Assembly: GCF_958979055.1 (NCBI RefSeq)
Contig: NC_084898.1
Location: 20,355,124 to 20,419,123 of the forward strand
Direction: 5' to 3'
DNA length: 64,000 bases
From: Alnus glutinosa
Taxonomy: Eukaryota > Streptophyta > Magnoliopsida > Fagales > Betulaceae
Shown: in pieces, positions 1 through 11,285 of the stretch
How the letters are laid out: each line of letters opens with the position of its first letter
Position numbering within the stretch: the first letter of the stretch is position 1
Notes under the pieces: generated by a model
Told to the model about the DNA's origin: nothing
The model's database searches: none
Seen by the model: only the letters and a program-made list of their open reading frames with translations
Position numbers and translations under genes: made by a program

Positions 1-118
1 AGCATAAATCACGAGAGTCATGAAAAGGGATTAGACGACTACGCAACTTCAATATAAACTATTTTTGGACAAATTTTCTAATTGAATATTTGGTAAATGT
101 TAGTGCTTCCCCCACCTG

Positions 119-297
<179 letters not shown>

Positions 298-326
298 GCT
301 TTTTGATTTGCACAAAATAGAGACTT

Positions 327-436
327 TTGTCCCCAAGGGGTATGTCAATCGGCAAGGGACTACGCCTCATATAGCGGAGGTCACTAGTTCGAATTTTTCT
401 TCCTCCTCTTATGTGGATATGTTAAAAAAAAAAAAA
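327..436 (+). mobile_element. tRNA-derived SINE, copy 1
   Basis: A 110-base unit with a box-A-like region (GGGTATGTCAATCGGCAAGG), a box-B-like region (GGTCACTAGTTCGAAT) and a poly-A tail. It is flanked by the direct repeat AGACTT (321-326 and 437-442). Related sequence without the element exists at about 53380-53400 (GGAGACTTAATTGCC), so the insertion and target duplication are supported inside the window. Copies at 19782 and 23829 sit at the same site in paralogous segments. Confidence 0.8.
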
Positions 437-685
437 AGACTTAATTGCCGGTTATGAAATTGGGTCTTGAGGCATAATTTCAAGTTTAAAAAGCAGATAC
501 AATTTCCAAAAAAGAAGAAAAATGCTCAAATTATGTGTAGCTGACTAAAGTTAATGCAGATAGTAGAATCCAATGGAAGCTGATGGTATCACCTTTTTAA
601 TTTGAGCACTCACAATTAAGTCTCTGTTTATTTTTATTTTTATTTAAACCACGAAGCACGCCCAAGCATAATTAATTTACCCAAA

Positions 686-895
686 ACGCAGAAAATTCTA
701 TTTTCAAATTGCGAATAAGATGATGCTTTTTTGAAAACATAAAATTTTAAAGGTTAATTTGCGATTTTAACGGTTAAACTGCGATTTTGCCAAATGCTTA
801 ATTACATTTTTAAAAATCATTTTTTTTAAATCACACATTTTAAAATTGTTATTTTAAATCGCACTTTTTAAAATCGTAAACTCAAATGGACTATA
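686..895. mobile_element. Truncated Tourist-like MITE remnant
   Basis: Contains the family's characteristic alternation of AAATCGCA/TTGCGATTT blocks, as in the full copies at 11286, 21578 and 27103, but lacks the left terminal repeat. Similar fragments lie at about 3889-3984, 24245-24455 and 55232-55387. Confidence 0.6.
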
Positions 896-2080
896 ATTAT
901 TATTAGTATAGTAGTTCATTTAGAATGAGTAATTCTAAATGTCATTCCCATATCTTTTTTGTGTCTTTTTAAAAATGAGGTGGCTATTAAAATCATCATT
1001 GAGCTTATAATTGATTAAAATTAAATTTTGACCAAATAATAATTTTAAAAGTCATATCATTTTTAAAACAACATCAAAAATAAATAAATATAAGAATAAC
1101 ATCAAGAATTACTCATTTGAAATGCTTAAATTCGACCCATCATGCCCAACCACACATTTCCTGGAGAGCAGTCTGTATTGGAAATTGCTTGGAAAATAAG
1201 GAATAGCTTTAAAAGCACTGCAATTTTCCACATGTTTTTTGGAGAGCAGTCGATTTGGATCGGAACACAATCCTCTTCAGTTCAGTTGAATTAGAAAGTA
1301 TTCGTTTATTAATTATGTCAAGAGTATTTTTATTATTTCATATTTTTTTAGATAAATATACTCCTGCCTTAAAACTAACTGGAGAGATCCAAATTCCGAT
1401 TTATATTGAAAATTGCTTGGAAATTAAGGAATAGCTTTAAATGCAGTGCAATTTTCCTCACTCAAATTCAATGCAACAGGAATAGCTCTAACCAATATGT
1501 GTCAATTCCTCACTAATTTGACAACTCAAAAGCGAAGTTTCCAAGCAATTTCCAATACACAGTGTTCAAGACTTGCCAGTAGCCATTAGTACCCAGTGTT
1601 CCAACCTCTAGCTACTCATCATTTATTGATACTCATATCGCGATAGAGAAGGTGGAAGTTCTTCAAGCCAAAGATGAGACAGGTCATTAATTTAATAATC
1701 ACAGCTGCCACTTTGAAAACACCTAACCGACAAAATTTATGAATTATGTGACAGTATGATTATAATTTATAGTTATATCATTATAGGCTTATATATATAT
1801 ATATTTGAATTGTTAAATTATATTACATAAAAAAAAAAATGAGTCAATTGTTAAATTATATTACATAAAAAAAAAAAAGAGTTATTACAGTTAAAGGAAT
1901 TTCAATACTTAATTTCTTTATAAATTTAAACGTACTGTTGTAGCAAAAATTGAATTCTTTAATTGATTTTTGCATATATATATAGTTGTATCTTCTTAAT
2001 AAATATCATCCATAAGAAATTGGTTTGTACTTGTTGGCCTATAACGAGACTCACAATATAAAAAAGAAAACAATAAAACA

Positions 2081-2560
2081 ACAAATTCAATTAGTAAGAT
2101 CCAGAACATTCGAATTCCCAACATTTTCTTCACAATTATATGAAATCAACTTTGATACTTAAATTAAAACCCGGTTATACAATCACTTGCAAAACATATT
2201 AACCTCAAAGATTAATTACAATGTGATCTCAAATGTAGAAAATTATATGCGGTTAGTTTCCATATCAATACCCTCCTAGTACTAATTATCTCACGAGTTT
2301 AACACCTCCATTTAATATAACAACGTGAATAGAGATTGGACCAGAGAAGCACATGACAAGTTAGAATAAAGAGTTGAATAGAAAGCATATATATGCTTCA
2401 ATTGCCATGCAGATTGGACCAGATCGAGCAAGAGGGAACTTTCCAAGAAACTACCAGAAAAAAGACTTCAAGTTTCGTCTTTAGAACGTGGTTGCACTTG
2501 CATTACAAATACAGAAAAGCACAAGACAAACAAGCCACAACACGTAGAGATAGGAACGAC
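2081..2560. repeat. Duplicated intergenic segment, partner near 28197-28575
   Basis: The sequence starting GATCCAGAACATTCGAATTC and running to AACTTTCCAAGAAACTACCAG recurs almost base for base near 28200-28575, with small indels. This is a segmental duplication of RLP upstream DNA. No coding content is recognised. Confidence 0.8.
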
Positions 2561-2955
2561 ACGAAGTGGAAAAAAAGTCATCCAAACACTGACATTGTGT
2601 CCCCACCCAGTCACTACATTGTCTCATTTAATAGATTAAATATACTGCTACCATATTAAGGCCCACAAATATCAATCCAAATAAATTATGAGAGCTACGC
2701 AATTTTCTGTGGGCTCTGTCCCGTAGACTTTGAAAAATCAAACACAATCAAATGTTAGAGGATGGAGTTAAAAAGGGATTAGAATTTGCCCAAAAAATAA
2801 GATAATTTTCATCCCTAACAAGCTAAAACAAAACCCTGAAGTTCAAGTTATGGAATGGGATAACCCCATCAAGTGGGTTGCACATACAAAGGATCGAATG
2901 ATGCTCTTCTTTAAATTCATTTATCACACCTATATCGGTTTTATTTTTATTTTTT

Positions 2956-2995
<40 letters not shown>

Positions 2996-3092
2996 CATTA
3001 GCTAAGGATTAATTATGAAAAAAAAAAGGACCATAAAGGATTAGGCCTAGGAGAAAAAGAAAAAGGCCATGAAGAAAACTGCGTACTTTTCT

Positions 3093-3250
3093 ATTTTCAT
3101 TAACAATCGAAAATAATGTGTCCCTCTTATCACTTAATTTTTTATCCAATATATGTTATTGATTTACAAATTATTATTTTTTCGTTATTACACATAGAAT
3201 TTACTCTAATGCTCTATCTTTAAATGGAAAAACATAAAATTCGTTTTCAA
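3093..3250. repeat. Duplicated segment, partner at about 28612-28785
   Basis: CAATCGAAAATAATGTGTCC through CATAAAATTCGTTTTCAAAG is repeated at about 28628-28780. In this copy the duplicated sequence is followed by AATTTGCGATATTGGAGATT and a long poly-T ending in GTAGTG. That matches the right part of the CACTA-like element at 17368-18073 and suggests a badly decayed relative. Confidence 0.65.
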
Positions 3251-3267
3251 AGAATTTGCGATATTGG

Positions 3268-3308
<41 letters not shown>

Positions 3309-4046
3309 TAGTGGCTAGTGAGTGTATGGACGGTAGGTTTTTTCATAGAAAATGAGGGTTTAGGGAGGAGGAGAGAAGTTTCCAAGTCTTGCAATGATGT
3401 GAGCTTTTACGTCAACGTACAGGAAGATGGATAATGGGAATTGAGAAGAAATTTGCCTTCATACACGTGTACCTCTATACCTTTGATCAATTGGAGGTGA
3501 TAGATATATAAATTTAGAAATTAAACAAGTTTGCCAATATATCTGGGAGCTCTAAACCAATTTGTGTCAGTTCCTCTCTAATTTGACAACTCAAAAGCGA
3601 AGTCTCCGTTTTGAACTACTTTTACGTGCTTCTTGGTTTGGAGTCTTTGGAGCCTACGGCCTTGAATTAAAAAATAACATCTATCACTTTTAACTTTCAT
3701 TATCAATTTTCCTTCCATTACCAAACAAAGCCGTAGTAATTTCCAAGCAATTTTCAATACATAGTGTTCAAGACTTGCCGGTAGCCATTCGTACCCAGTG
3801 TTCCAACCTCTAGCTACTCATCATTTATTGATACTACGACAGTCAAACCGTCATCTTCTCATGAGTTAATAAATATTTTTAAAATTTTTTTTTTCAAATC
3901 GCACATTTAAAAATTATTTATTCAAATCGCACATTTAAAAATTATTATTTTAAATTTTACTTTTTAAAATCACAAACCTAAACAGACTATAATTATTACT
4001 AGTACAGTAGTGCTTCCCCCACCTAGGCATTTAAATATACAAGTTT

Positions 4047-4250
4047 TTGCTAAAGCTTTTACGTGCTTCTTGGTTTGAGGTCTTGGGTGATAATTTGAAA
4101 TTTTGAAGTTTAAAAAGAAAGAAAAAGAAAAGGAAACCAAAAGTAGTTGTAATTTTGAAGCTATTTCCAATACACACTGCTCGATCTCCAGAAAATGAGC
4201 GCTTCTGCGCTTGGATTATTCAAGACTTTGCCAACAATATCTTTTCCATA
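4047..4250 (+). repeat. RLP promoter-like module without a gene
   Basis: The module starts TTTTACGTGCTTCTTGGTTT, continues through a purine-rich AAAGAAAGAAAAAGAAAAGG stretch and CAATACACACTGCT, and ends with TTCAAGACTTTGCCAACAAT. The true RLP promoters at about 5046-5340, 32190-32360 and 55990-56150 are built from the same pieces. Here it runs into TATCTTTTCC instead of the TATA box and no RLP reading frame follows. Confidence 0.65.
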
Positions 4251-4449
4251 AAGAAAATCATACACTCAATTAAAGGAGCCATTAACCAATCAAATATTGT
4301 TCCGTATGATCAACTAATATTTGATAAGTAAACACCCAAACCGCAACCCATCTTACACTGGTTAGCCGCGGCCACCCCTCTGAAGGCCATTCTGGAAGTG
4401 GTTGCGGCCACTCACTAGTTTTGAATTTATTTTTTTTTTTTTTTTTTTC

Positions 4450-4678
4450 ATGAATGATTTGGCACTTGCCACTTGCTAACATGGCATTGCATTCGAGGGT
4501 TAACATGGATGCTAGCGTGTTAAATAAGATATATGTGACACGTTAACTTTGACGATAAAGTAACATAATGACCTATTTTAAACTTTGGCAAAACTTAAGG
4601 ACTTTATTCTTGAAATTATAAACTCAATGACTAAATCCAAATCAGATGAAAACCTAGGGACTAGATATAATTTTTCCC
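4450..4678. mobile_element. Right half of a long-TIR Mutator-like MITE
   Basis: Matches the right half of the complete element at 20860-21531, from CATGAATGATTTGGCACTTG to the terminus CTAGATATAATTTTTCCC, then TTTTTTAAA, which is the target-duplication sequence of the full copy. The left half is missing. Confidence 0.65.
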
Positions 4679-4724
4679 TTTTTTAAATAGCTGAAAGTAA
4701 CAATTTGGATTGCTGCAATACTAA

Positions 4725-4955
4725 GGATGCGTTTGAGAACTACGTTTTTAAAAATTGCGATTTAAAAATACAAAAAATCTGCCTTTTCAAATCACAGGTA
4801 AGATGATGTTTTTTTAAAAACGCGAAATTTTAAAGGCTAAACTACGATTTTGCCAAACGCTTAACTGCGTTTTTAAAAATTATTTTTTTAAATCGCACAT
4901 TTAAAAATCATTATTTTAAATTCCACTTTTTAAAATTACAATTACAAAGAGACTC
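4725..4955. mobile_element. Tourist-like (PIF/Harbinger) MITE
   Basis: Begins GGATGCGTTTGAGAAC and ends CAAAGAGACTC, flanked by TAA on both sides. The interior is the same AAATCGCA/TTGCGATTT sequence as the copies at 11286, 21578 and 27103, but about 70-80 bp shorter. Confidence 0.7.
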
Positions 4956-5152
4956 TAATTCAAATTCAATGCAACGTGAAGACGGAATAGGTGTAACTAA
5001 CTAACCAATCTGTCTCGATCAGTTCCCCCACCTGCATCGACATTTAAAGCTTTTACGTGCTTCTTGGTTTGGGGTATTCGGTACGTCATAATTTCAAGTT
5101 TAGAAACGAAGCAGCTGCAATTTCGAAAAATTAAGAAAAATAAAAGGAAACC

Positions 5153-5298
5153 AAAAGTACTACGTACGTTGTTCATAAATGTAGTAATTTCCAAGCAATT
5201 TCCAATACACATTACTGCTCCCCACAAAAGTACTACGTACGTTCTTCATAAATGTTGTAATTTGCAAGCAATTTCCAATACACATTACTGCTCCCCAC
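5153..5298 (+). repeat. Two 73-bp tandem repeats in the RLP1 promoter
   Basis: The unit AAAAGTACTACGTACGTTGT...CTGCTCCCCAC occurs twice, with starts at 5153 and 5226 and a third partial join at 5299. RLP3 has one copy (about 56026-56105). The unit holds ACGT-core palindromes (TACGTA), which are typical binding cores for plant bZIP factors; that role is inferred here. Confidence 0.85.
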
Positions 5299-5360
5299 AA
5301 AATGCGCGCGTGGACTAATATTTTCAAGACTTGCCAACAATATTGCATTTTATATATATA

Positions 5361-5368
5361 TATATAAA
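5361..5368 (+). promoter_or_regulatory. TATA box of RLP1
   Basis: TATATAAA sits at the end of a TA run, followed by GGCAG, 53 bases from its first base to the ATG. The same TATATAAAGGCAG core lies at the same spacing before RLP3 and 48 bases before RLP2. The 5' leader should therefore be very short. Confidence 0.75.
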
Positions 5369-5413
5369 GGCAGTTTCCATAGTTGCATCGATCAGAATAG
5401 AATCACTTTAGAA

Positions 5414-8400
5414 ATGGAGACTTCTTGTTTTGCTAAAAATGTCATTTTTGTTTGGGCTTTGGCTTTCATCGCTTCATCCCCTTTGGCTTGTGTTAAAGCA
5501 GCTGGATGCACCAAAGAACAGACGAGAGCTCTCTTGGAGATCAAGAACGCCACAAATGCTTCTTCCCTTGCGGGCTGGGACGGAAGGAATTGTTGTGAAG
5601 TGGATGGAATCATTTGTGATGGTATTGCTGGAGGAGTTGGGGCAATATATTGGGAAGGGGAGTACAACGACGCTTCATCAAGAAGTACATGGTATCCAAA
5701 TGTAACCTTGTTCACCTTATTTGATGAACTCCAAGACTTACACCTTCGTTACATGCAAATTGGAGGAAGGCTTGAAGGTACGTGAGAACTCTTACTTTCC
5801 TCTTTTTTCTTTTCTAATCCCATAATAATTTGTTCAGCTTCATTTAATTTTATTTGCTCAATTCATTTTGGCTAATTCCTGAAATTCTAAATGACTCTTA
5901 ATTCATACCTTGAGATCTTGCAGAGAATCCTACCTTCAAAGAGTTTCACATAATTCATAATATATCAGTCATAATATTTTCTAACCTCAATATTAGGTTG
6001 TTCATTATTTTGATGCCTTCTAAGCATATACATAATAGGGATAATTGCACCGTTGGTCCCTGTGGTATACCATAATTATTTTTCACTCCCTATGGTTTAA
6101 AAAGTTCATGGGAGGTCCTCGTGATATGCAATAATTACAAATCGATCCCTGACGTCAAATTCTGTTAAAATTTTTAACAGATTCTGTCAAATGCCACGTC
6201 AGCGCCACATGTCGTCATCTTAATGGTGACACGTGGCGCTGACATGTCTAATTTTAATAAAATAATATAAATTTATTAAAAAATAAATAAAAAATACTTA
6301 TTTTTTTTTTAAAAAAAAACAAAAATGGGGAAAGGGGGTGGCCTGGCCACCCCCAAAAAGGGTGGCCAGGCCATCCCCTGCAGCTTTTTTTTTTTTTTTG
6401 AATTTTTTTTTGAATTTTTTTATAAAAAAAATAAGTATTTTTATTTATTTTTTAATAAATTTATATTTTTTTTATTACAATAGACACGTGTCGCCATCTT
6501 ATTGGCGACACATGGCGCTGTCGTGGCATTTGACAGAATCTGTTAAAAATTTTAACAGAATTTGACGACAGGGTTCAATTTGTAATTATTGCATATCACG
6601 AGGACCTCCTATGAACTTTTTAAACCATAGGGAGTGAAAAATAATTATGGTATACCACAGGGACCAACGGTGCAATTATCCCTACATAATATCCTACATT
6701 GGAACTCATTTTTCACACTCGATCACTTTGATGCAGCTTTTTGCGAACTGAAGGGATTACAATATCTGAAGTATTTGAATCTTAAGGATAATATACTGGA
6801 AGGCGTTATTCCCTCTTGTCTTGGGATGATTGGAAACCTTGAAGTACTTCGTCTATCAAATAATCGTCTTTATGGTAATCTACCTTCGTCAATATTCTCC
6901 AACCAAAGCAAGATTGAGTATTTCGATGTTTCGGCCAATCAATTAGATGGGGTTTTATCATTTTCTACTTTTGCCAATGCTTCAAGTCTCCAAGAGCTTG
7001 ATCTTTGGAGTAATCGCTTTCATGGTAATCTACCTCCATCACTATTCTCCAAACAAAGCAAGATTGAGAGGTTTGATGTTTCGGACAATCAATTAGATGG
7101 GGTTTTATCATTTTCTACTTTTGCCAATGCTTCAAGTCTCCAATACCTTGATCTTTCGGGAAATCGCTTTCATGGTAATCTACCTCAATCAATATTCTCC
7201 AACCAAAGCAAGATTGTGTTTTTCGATGTTTCGGACAATCAATTAGATGGGGTTTTATCATCTTCTACTTTTGCCAATGCTTCAAGTCTCCAATACATTG
7301 ATCTTTCGAGTAATCGCTTTCATGGTAATCTACCTCCATCACTATTCTCCAAACAAAGCAAGATTCAGTCATTTTATGTTTCGGCCAATCAATTAGATGG
7401 GGTTTTATCATTTTCTACTTTTGCCAATGCTTCAAGTCTCCAACACCTTGATCTTTCGAGTAATCTCTTTCGTGGTAATCTACCTCCATCACTATTCTCC
7501 AAACAATGCAAGATTCAGTCATTTGATGTTTCGGCTAATCAATTAGATGGGGTTTTATCATTTTCTACTTTTGCCAATGCTTCAAGTCTCCAATACCTTG
7601 ATCTTTCGAGTAATCGCTTTCATGGCAATCTGCCTTCAACAATATTCTCCAAACAAAACAATATTAAGTTGTTTGATGTTTCGGCCAATCAATTAGATGG
7701 GGTTTTATCATTTTCTACTTTTGCCAATACTTCAAGTCTCCAAGACCTTGATCTTTCGAGTAATCGCTTTCATGGCAATCTGCCTTCAACAATATTCTCC
7801 AAACAAAACAATATTAAGTTGTTTGATGTTTCGGCCAATCAATTAGATGGGGTTTTATCATTTTCTACTTTTGCCAATGCTTCAAGTCTCCAAGACCTTG
7901 ATCTTTCGAGTAATCTCTTTCGTGGTAATCTACCTTCATCAATATTCTCCAAACAAAGCAAGATTCAGTCGTTTTATGTTTCGGCCAATCAATTAGATGG
8001 GGTTTTATCATTTTCTACTTTTGCCAATGCTTCAAGTCTCCGATTCCTTGATCTTTCAAGCAACTGCAATTTGGAAATTGAAACTGAATCTCCCTCATGG
8101 GTTCCAACCTTTCAGCTAAATTCTCTGAACTTGGCGAATTGTAGCCTCAACAAGAAGAATGGTCACGTTCTCCCAAGCTTTATCACCACCCAAGTTGCCT
8201 TGGACTCGCTAGACTTGTCTCACAACTTAATAAAGGGAAGCATACCTTGTCAGTTGCTATTCAACACGAGTATCACAGGTTTATCCTTGAGAAGTAACAA
8301 AATTGATGGTTCACTTTTTCTTGGTTGCTTTGCTAATCGAACTTCATCACTTCAATTATTCGACATGTCTGATAATAATGTCAAAGGTTCTCTTCCCAAA

Positions 8401-9660
8401 AATATTGGAGATCTTCTTCCAGACTTATCCCATGTTGACATGTCCTCAAATGCATTAGAAGGCTTCATTCCTTGGTCTTTTGGTAATCTGCATTTGGAAG
8501 CATTAGACCTTTCTAATAACATGCTCTCAGGGACAATACCGCAAAGTTTGACTAGAGATGGCACCCCACTGGTATATCTAAATCTATCAAACAATACATT
8601 GAAAGGAGAAATGCTCCCAAGGGACGCCAACATGACAAGCTTGGAGTGCTTGCAACTCGGCGGCAATCAATTTCAAGGAATGATCTCACCCGCAATATCA
8701 AACAGCCCCTCTCTACTAATCCTAGATATTCGAAACAATAACTTGTCTGGTAATATTCCAAAGTGGTTGTATGATCATCCTCGCTTGGTGCAAGTTCTTT
8801 TAAGTGGAAATCGCTTTGAAGGTCACCTACTCCGAAGAATGTGTCAAATGGAAAGTTTGCAAGTTTTCGATATCTCTGATAATCATATTTCGGGAGGTAT
8901 TCCCTCCTGCCTTGATAACATTACATTCTGGAAGAAGAGTTCTCCAAGCTCTAATGGCTCAAACTCTTTCATGGAAAAGGGTCCGCTGTTTTCCCTGGCA
9001 CATCCAACGGGACTAGAGCCTAAATTCGAAATTAAAACAGACTTGCGAGTAAAACACGAGGTACATGCTTACAAAGGTATCCCACTCTCAATGATGACTA
9101 TAATTGACATGTCATCAAACCAATTGACAGGTAACATTCCTTTTGAAATGGGAGAATTGTCGCAGCTTCGGTCCTTGAACTTGTCGAATAATTTTCTAAC
9201 TGGCCCGATTCCAAATTCTTTTCGAAACTTGAAAAACATGGAGAGCTTGGATCTTTCCCACAACAAGTTGAGTGGGAGAATCCCTTTTGAATTTGTTGAA
9301 ATGACTTCTTTATCAGTATTTAGTGTTGCCTATAACAATCTTTTTGGAAGAGTCCCATTTGAGCGGCAGTTCTCAACTTTCGAGTCGCAATGCTATGATG
9401 GAAATCCAGATCTATGTGGAGACCCTTTGCCGAGAAACTGCTCAACTACAAACCAACTTGAACCTGGACATGAGGAAGAAAAGGAAGAGACTAGAATAAT
9501 CGATAGCCCTTTATTCTTCTATGCATTTGTTGCTGTCTCTTATGCATTCGGATTTTGGGTTTTCTTTGGGATCCTAATCTTTAACAAGAATTGGAGGCAT
9601 ATTTATTTTAGAGCTGTTGACAGAATTATTGAGTCATGTTTTGAAATGCTCTATCGGTGA
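5414..9660 (+). CDS. LRR receptor-like protein RLP1 (two exons, expanded LRR array)
   Basis: Exons 5414-5777 and 6737-9660 join at a GAAG|GTACGT donor and a TGCAG|CT acceptor in phase 1, giving 1095 residues. The protein has a signal peptide (cleavage near residue 29), an LRR N-cap with Cys32, Cys60-Cys61 and Cys68, about 30 LRRs, a non-LRR island near 8911-9110 and four closing LRRs. The Cys-rich C-cap contains CYDGNPDLCGDPLP. An acidic HEEEKEE stretch, one membrane segment (about 1046-1070) and a 25-residue cytoplasmic tail without kinase follow. This is the classic plant RLP plan: plasma-membrane pattern or effector receptors that, as a family, signal through SOBIR1/BAK1-type kinases. The ligand is unknown. 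Residues 187-586 hold eight near-identical 50-residue units. An open frame also begins upstream at 6634, but it lies inside a transposon in the intron, so I reject that start. No stop or frameshift is seen. Confidence 0.93.
6038..6682. mobile_element. Mutator-like MITE in the RLP1 intron
   Basis: A 645-bp element with near-identical terminal inverted repeats of at least 180 bp (GGGATAATTGCACCGTTGGT at both ends). It is flanked by the 9-bp direct repeat TACATAATA (6029-6037 and 6683-6691). The introns of RLP2 and RLP3 hold the empty site with a single TACATAATA, so insertion after duplication is directly shown. The centre holds a GC-rich palindrome (GGTGGCCTGGCCACC). No transposase is present. 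A 9-bp duplication with long TIRs is the Mutator signature. Confidence 0.95.
6931..8130 (+). repeat. Eight 150-bp tandem repeats encoding paired LRRs in RLP1
   Basis: The mark TCGG(C/A)(C/T)AATCAATTAGATGG recurs at exactly 6931, 7081, 7231, 7381, 7531, 7681, 7831 and 7981. Each 150-bp unit encodes 50 residues with two LRRs, one containing DVSANQLDGVLSFSTFA and one LDLSSNRFHGNLP. Most differences fall just after LDVS/LDLS-type positions and around SKQSKI. RLP2 and RLP3 each have two such units. Confidence 0.97.
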
Positions 9661-9703
9661 TTCACAATATATATATATATACTTCAAATTAATGCTTATC
9701 TTC

Positions 9704-9709
9704 AATAAA
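9704..9709 (+). promoter_or_regulatory. Polyadenylation signal of RLP1
   Basis: AATAAA in the context CTTCAATAAAGATG lies 44 bases after the stop codon. The same context follows RLP2 (35246-35251) and RLP3 (58940-58945), and also D3 (near 42220), where no RLP remains. Confidence 0.65.
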
Positions 9710-10034
9710 GATGTTGTATTGCGAAGTGATTCTAGCTTACACTTAGAAGTAGTTGTGTACAAGTTGCAAGGGTTCTAGAATTTCATTATGGCCTGAAATT
9801 TCATTTTCATGGGAATTGTTGCACCTTAAAGAATTTGAAATCAATTTAGCTTAGTTTTGATTTTGTTAGGAATTGTTGTCGATGGAAGAATTATGGTAAA
9901 TGCTTTGCTACATTTTTCCAAACCTGACATCCAAAGTTCGCCATGACCTCAACTACACATTTTTTAAGAGGCAAACCAAAATTATCTTTACAAAAAAAAG
10001 CTATTGAAAACCACACATTTTTTGTTTTTGTTTA

Positions 10035-10731
10035 TCAAGGTGAATTTTTAGGAGACACGCTAACACAGGCCTCTCTGTTGATGCACAAAGCCTATTATGA
10101 CTTGGTATTGCAGCCACAGAACTTGCTTTGGCCTCACTGTATGAAGATCCCAAATCACAAGTACTACTTGAATTAGAGTCACAATAATGCTCATGCACCT
10201 TGTTCATCTGATCAATCAACGAGTGCCTTAAATCTATACCAACTGCTGAAGTTTTGCAATGATTTATACCAAAGAAGTAAGGCATTACCACCGGTGAATT
10301 TGGAGTGCTCAAACCATCTTCTTCCAAATTATCTTAGACAAAATGCTATAGGCCAAGTTTTCAAAAATACGGGAATATGCTTCCAGAATTGAATGCCCAA
10401 CATCCTACAAGAATTGAGAAAGGCAGATTAATTAAGAATCTTTTAAATGGGAGAGTTTAATTAGCTTGGGATGAGTATCTTGGATAATGGCCAGCACGGG
10501 CATTTCAAGTAAGACATTTTCTATGATTGATTTGGCAGCCTTGAACACTTGATGTGCCACTCTTCCTTGGTGAAGCAATTTCTTTCTAGATTGATTTAGC
10601 AAAACAGGGTCGAGCCATTTGCACCATTTTGTTTAGCAGGAACTAACTCAACCATATAGTTGGTCGGGGAGAGTAACCAGTCCATTTCTCTTTGCCATTT
10701 GCTCTTCCTTTCTTTAGGCGGTGGTTCTAAT
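10035..10731 (-). pseudogene. RopGEF (PRONE domain) 3'-fragment pseudogene, D1 copy
   Basis: Two exon remnants can be read. The first (10731-10465) contains PRONE-type sequence such as [19 protein letters not shown] and, after a gap, HQVFKAAKSI and NVLLEMPV. The last exon (10404-10035) starts after TTGTAG with DVGHSILEAYS, and its terminal codons read SPKNSP-stop in one frame. From memory of the family these match the PRONE core and C-terminal tail of plant RopGEFs, guanine exchange factors for Rop GTPases at the plasma membrane. Damage: a 7-bp deletion (CTAAGATAATTTGG against CTAGGATAAGAGATAATTTGG in D2), a donor changed from GTAATT to CTAATT, in-frame stops, and no 5' exons. It cannot encode a working protein. 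Confidence 0.8.
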
Positions 10732-11285
10732 TTTCACAACTCCCCAAACAATTATTATATTCTAAATAGTTAAGAGAAAAAGTAATTATTCTCATAGGTC
10801 ACATTATAAAAACAAAAGTAGTTTTCTAAGGAATAGTTAGGGCTCCAAGTTAATCATAGAAGAGAAATGATCATGCATTATATGCTACCCACAAGAAGGA
10901 AAAAGTAAATAAATAAATATTGATAACATAAATATTATTATGAAAATGGAATTCTACGTGGAGCAAATATTAATATTAGAATATAATATGGTAGAATATT
11001 TTCTTTATGTTAGAATATATGTTATGATTTGATACTTACCTTATAGAATAATTATTTTTTAGAGGATTGATTGTAATTGACGGTAATCAAATCAAATAAT
11101 TTGATTACCATATTTATTTTTATTTCCACCTTTACGGTTGTAATATTTTCTATTTAAGCATGATGAAATAATGAGAAGGTATGCAAAAAATTAATCTCAA
11201 ACTTTGTGTTTGAAAAGGTTTATGTTCCTTTTAACAAATCTAAAGAGTATAGGTTTCCTCAAAACCTAACAAATTATCTCATTAA

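Larger units (their letters stand above)
443..4046. other. Gene-free RLP upstream region, mosaic of repeats
   Basis: No gene is recognisable. The stretch holds partial copies of sequence that recurs upstream of the RLP genes, for example the motifs AAATTGCTTGGAAA and TTTCCAAGCAATTTCCAATA, which appear in both orientations. It also holds AT-rich DNA and poly-T tracts at about 2957-2995 and 3271-3307. A short open frame at 2393-2659 has no recognisable features and lies in a segment also found near 28500, so I do not call it a gene. Confidence 0.6.

Noticed and set aside
6634..6736. Upstream start of a 1008-codon frame as the start of a separate RLP gene
   Set aside because: The first codons lie in the right arm of the intron MITE and in the intron. 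The TGCAG|CT acceptor at 6737, conserved in all three genes, gives the correct join to exon 1.
6871..8100. Regular 150-bp spacing as a CRISPR-like array or satellite
   Set aside because: The units are contiguous without spacers, stay in frame and encode LRRs.
8352..8761. Minus-strand frames across the RLP bodies (also 33891-34300 and 57487-57998)
   Set aside because: They are shadows of the conserved LRR coding strand, repeated in all three genes, with no features of their own.
5414..9660. Receptor kinase instead of receptor-like protein
   Set aside because: After the membrane segment only 25 residues remain before the stop. No kinase motif follows in any frame downstream.
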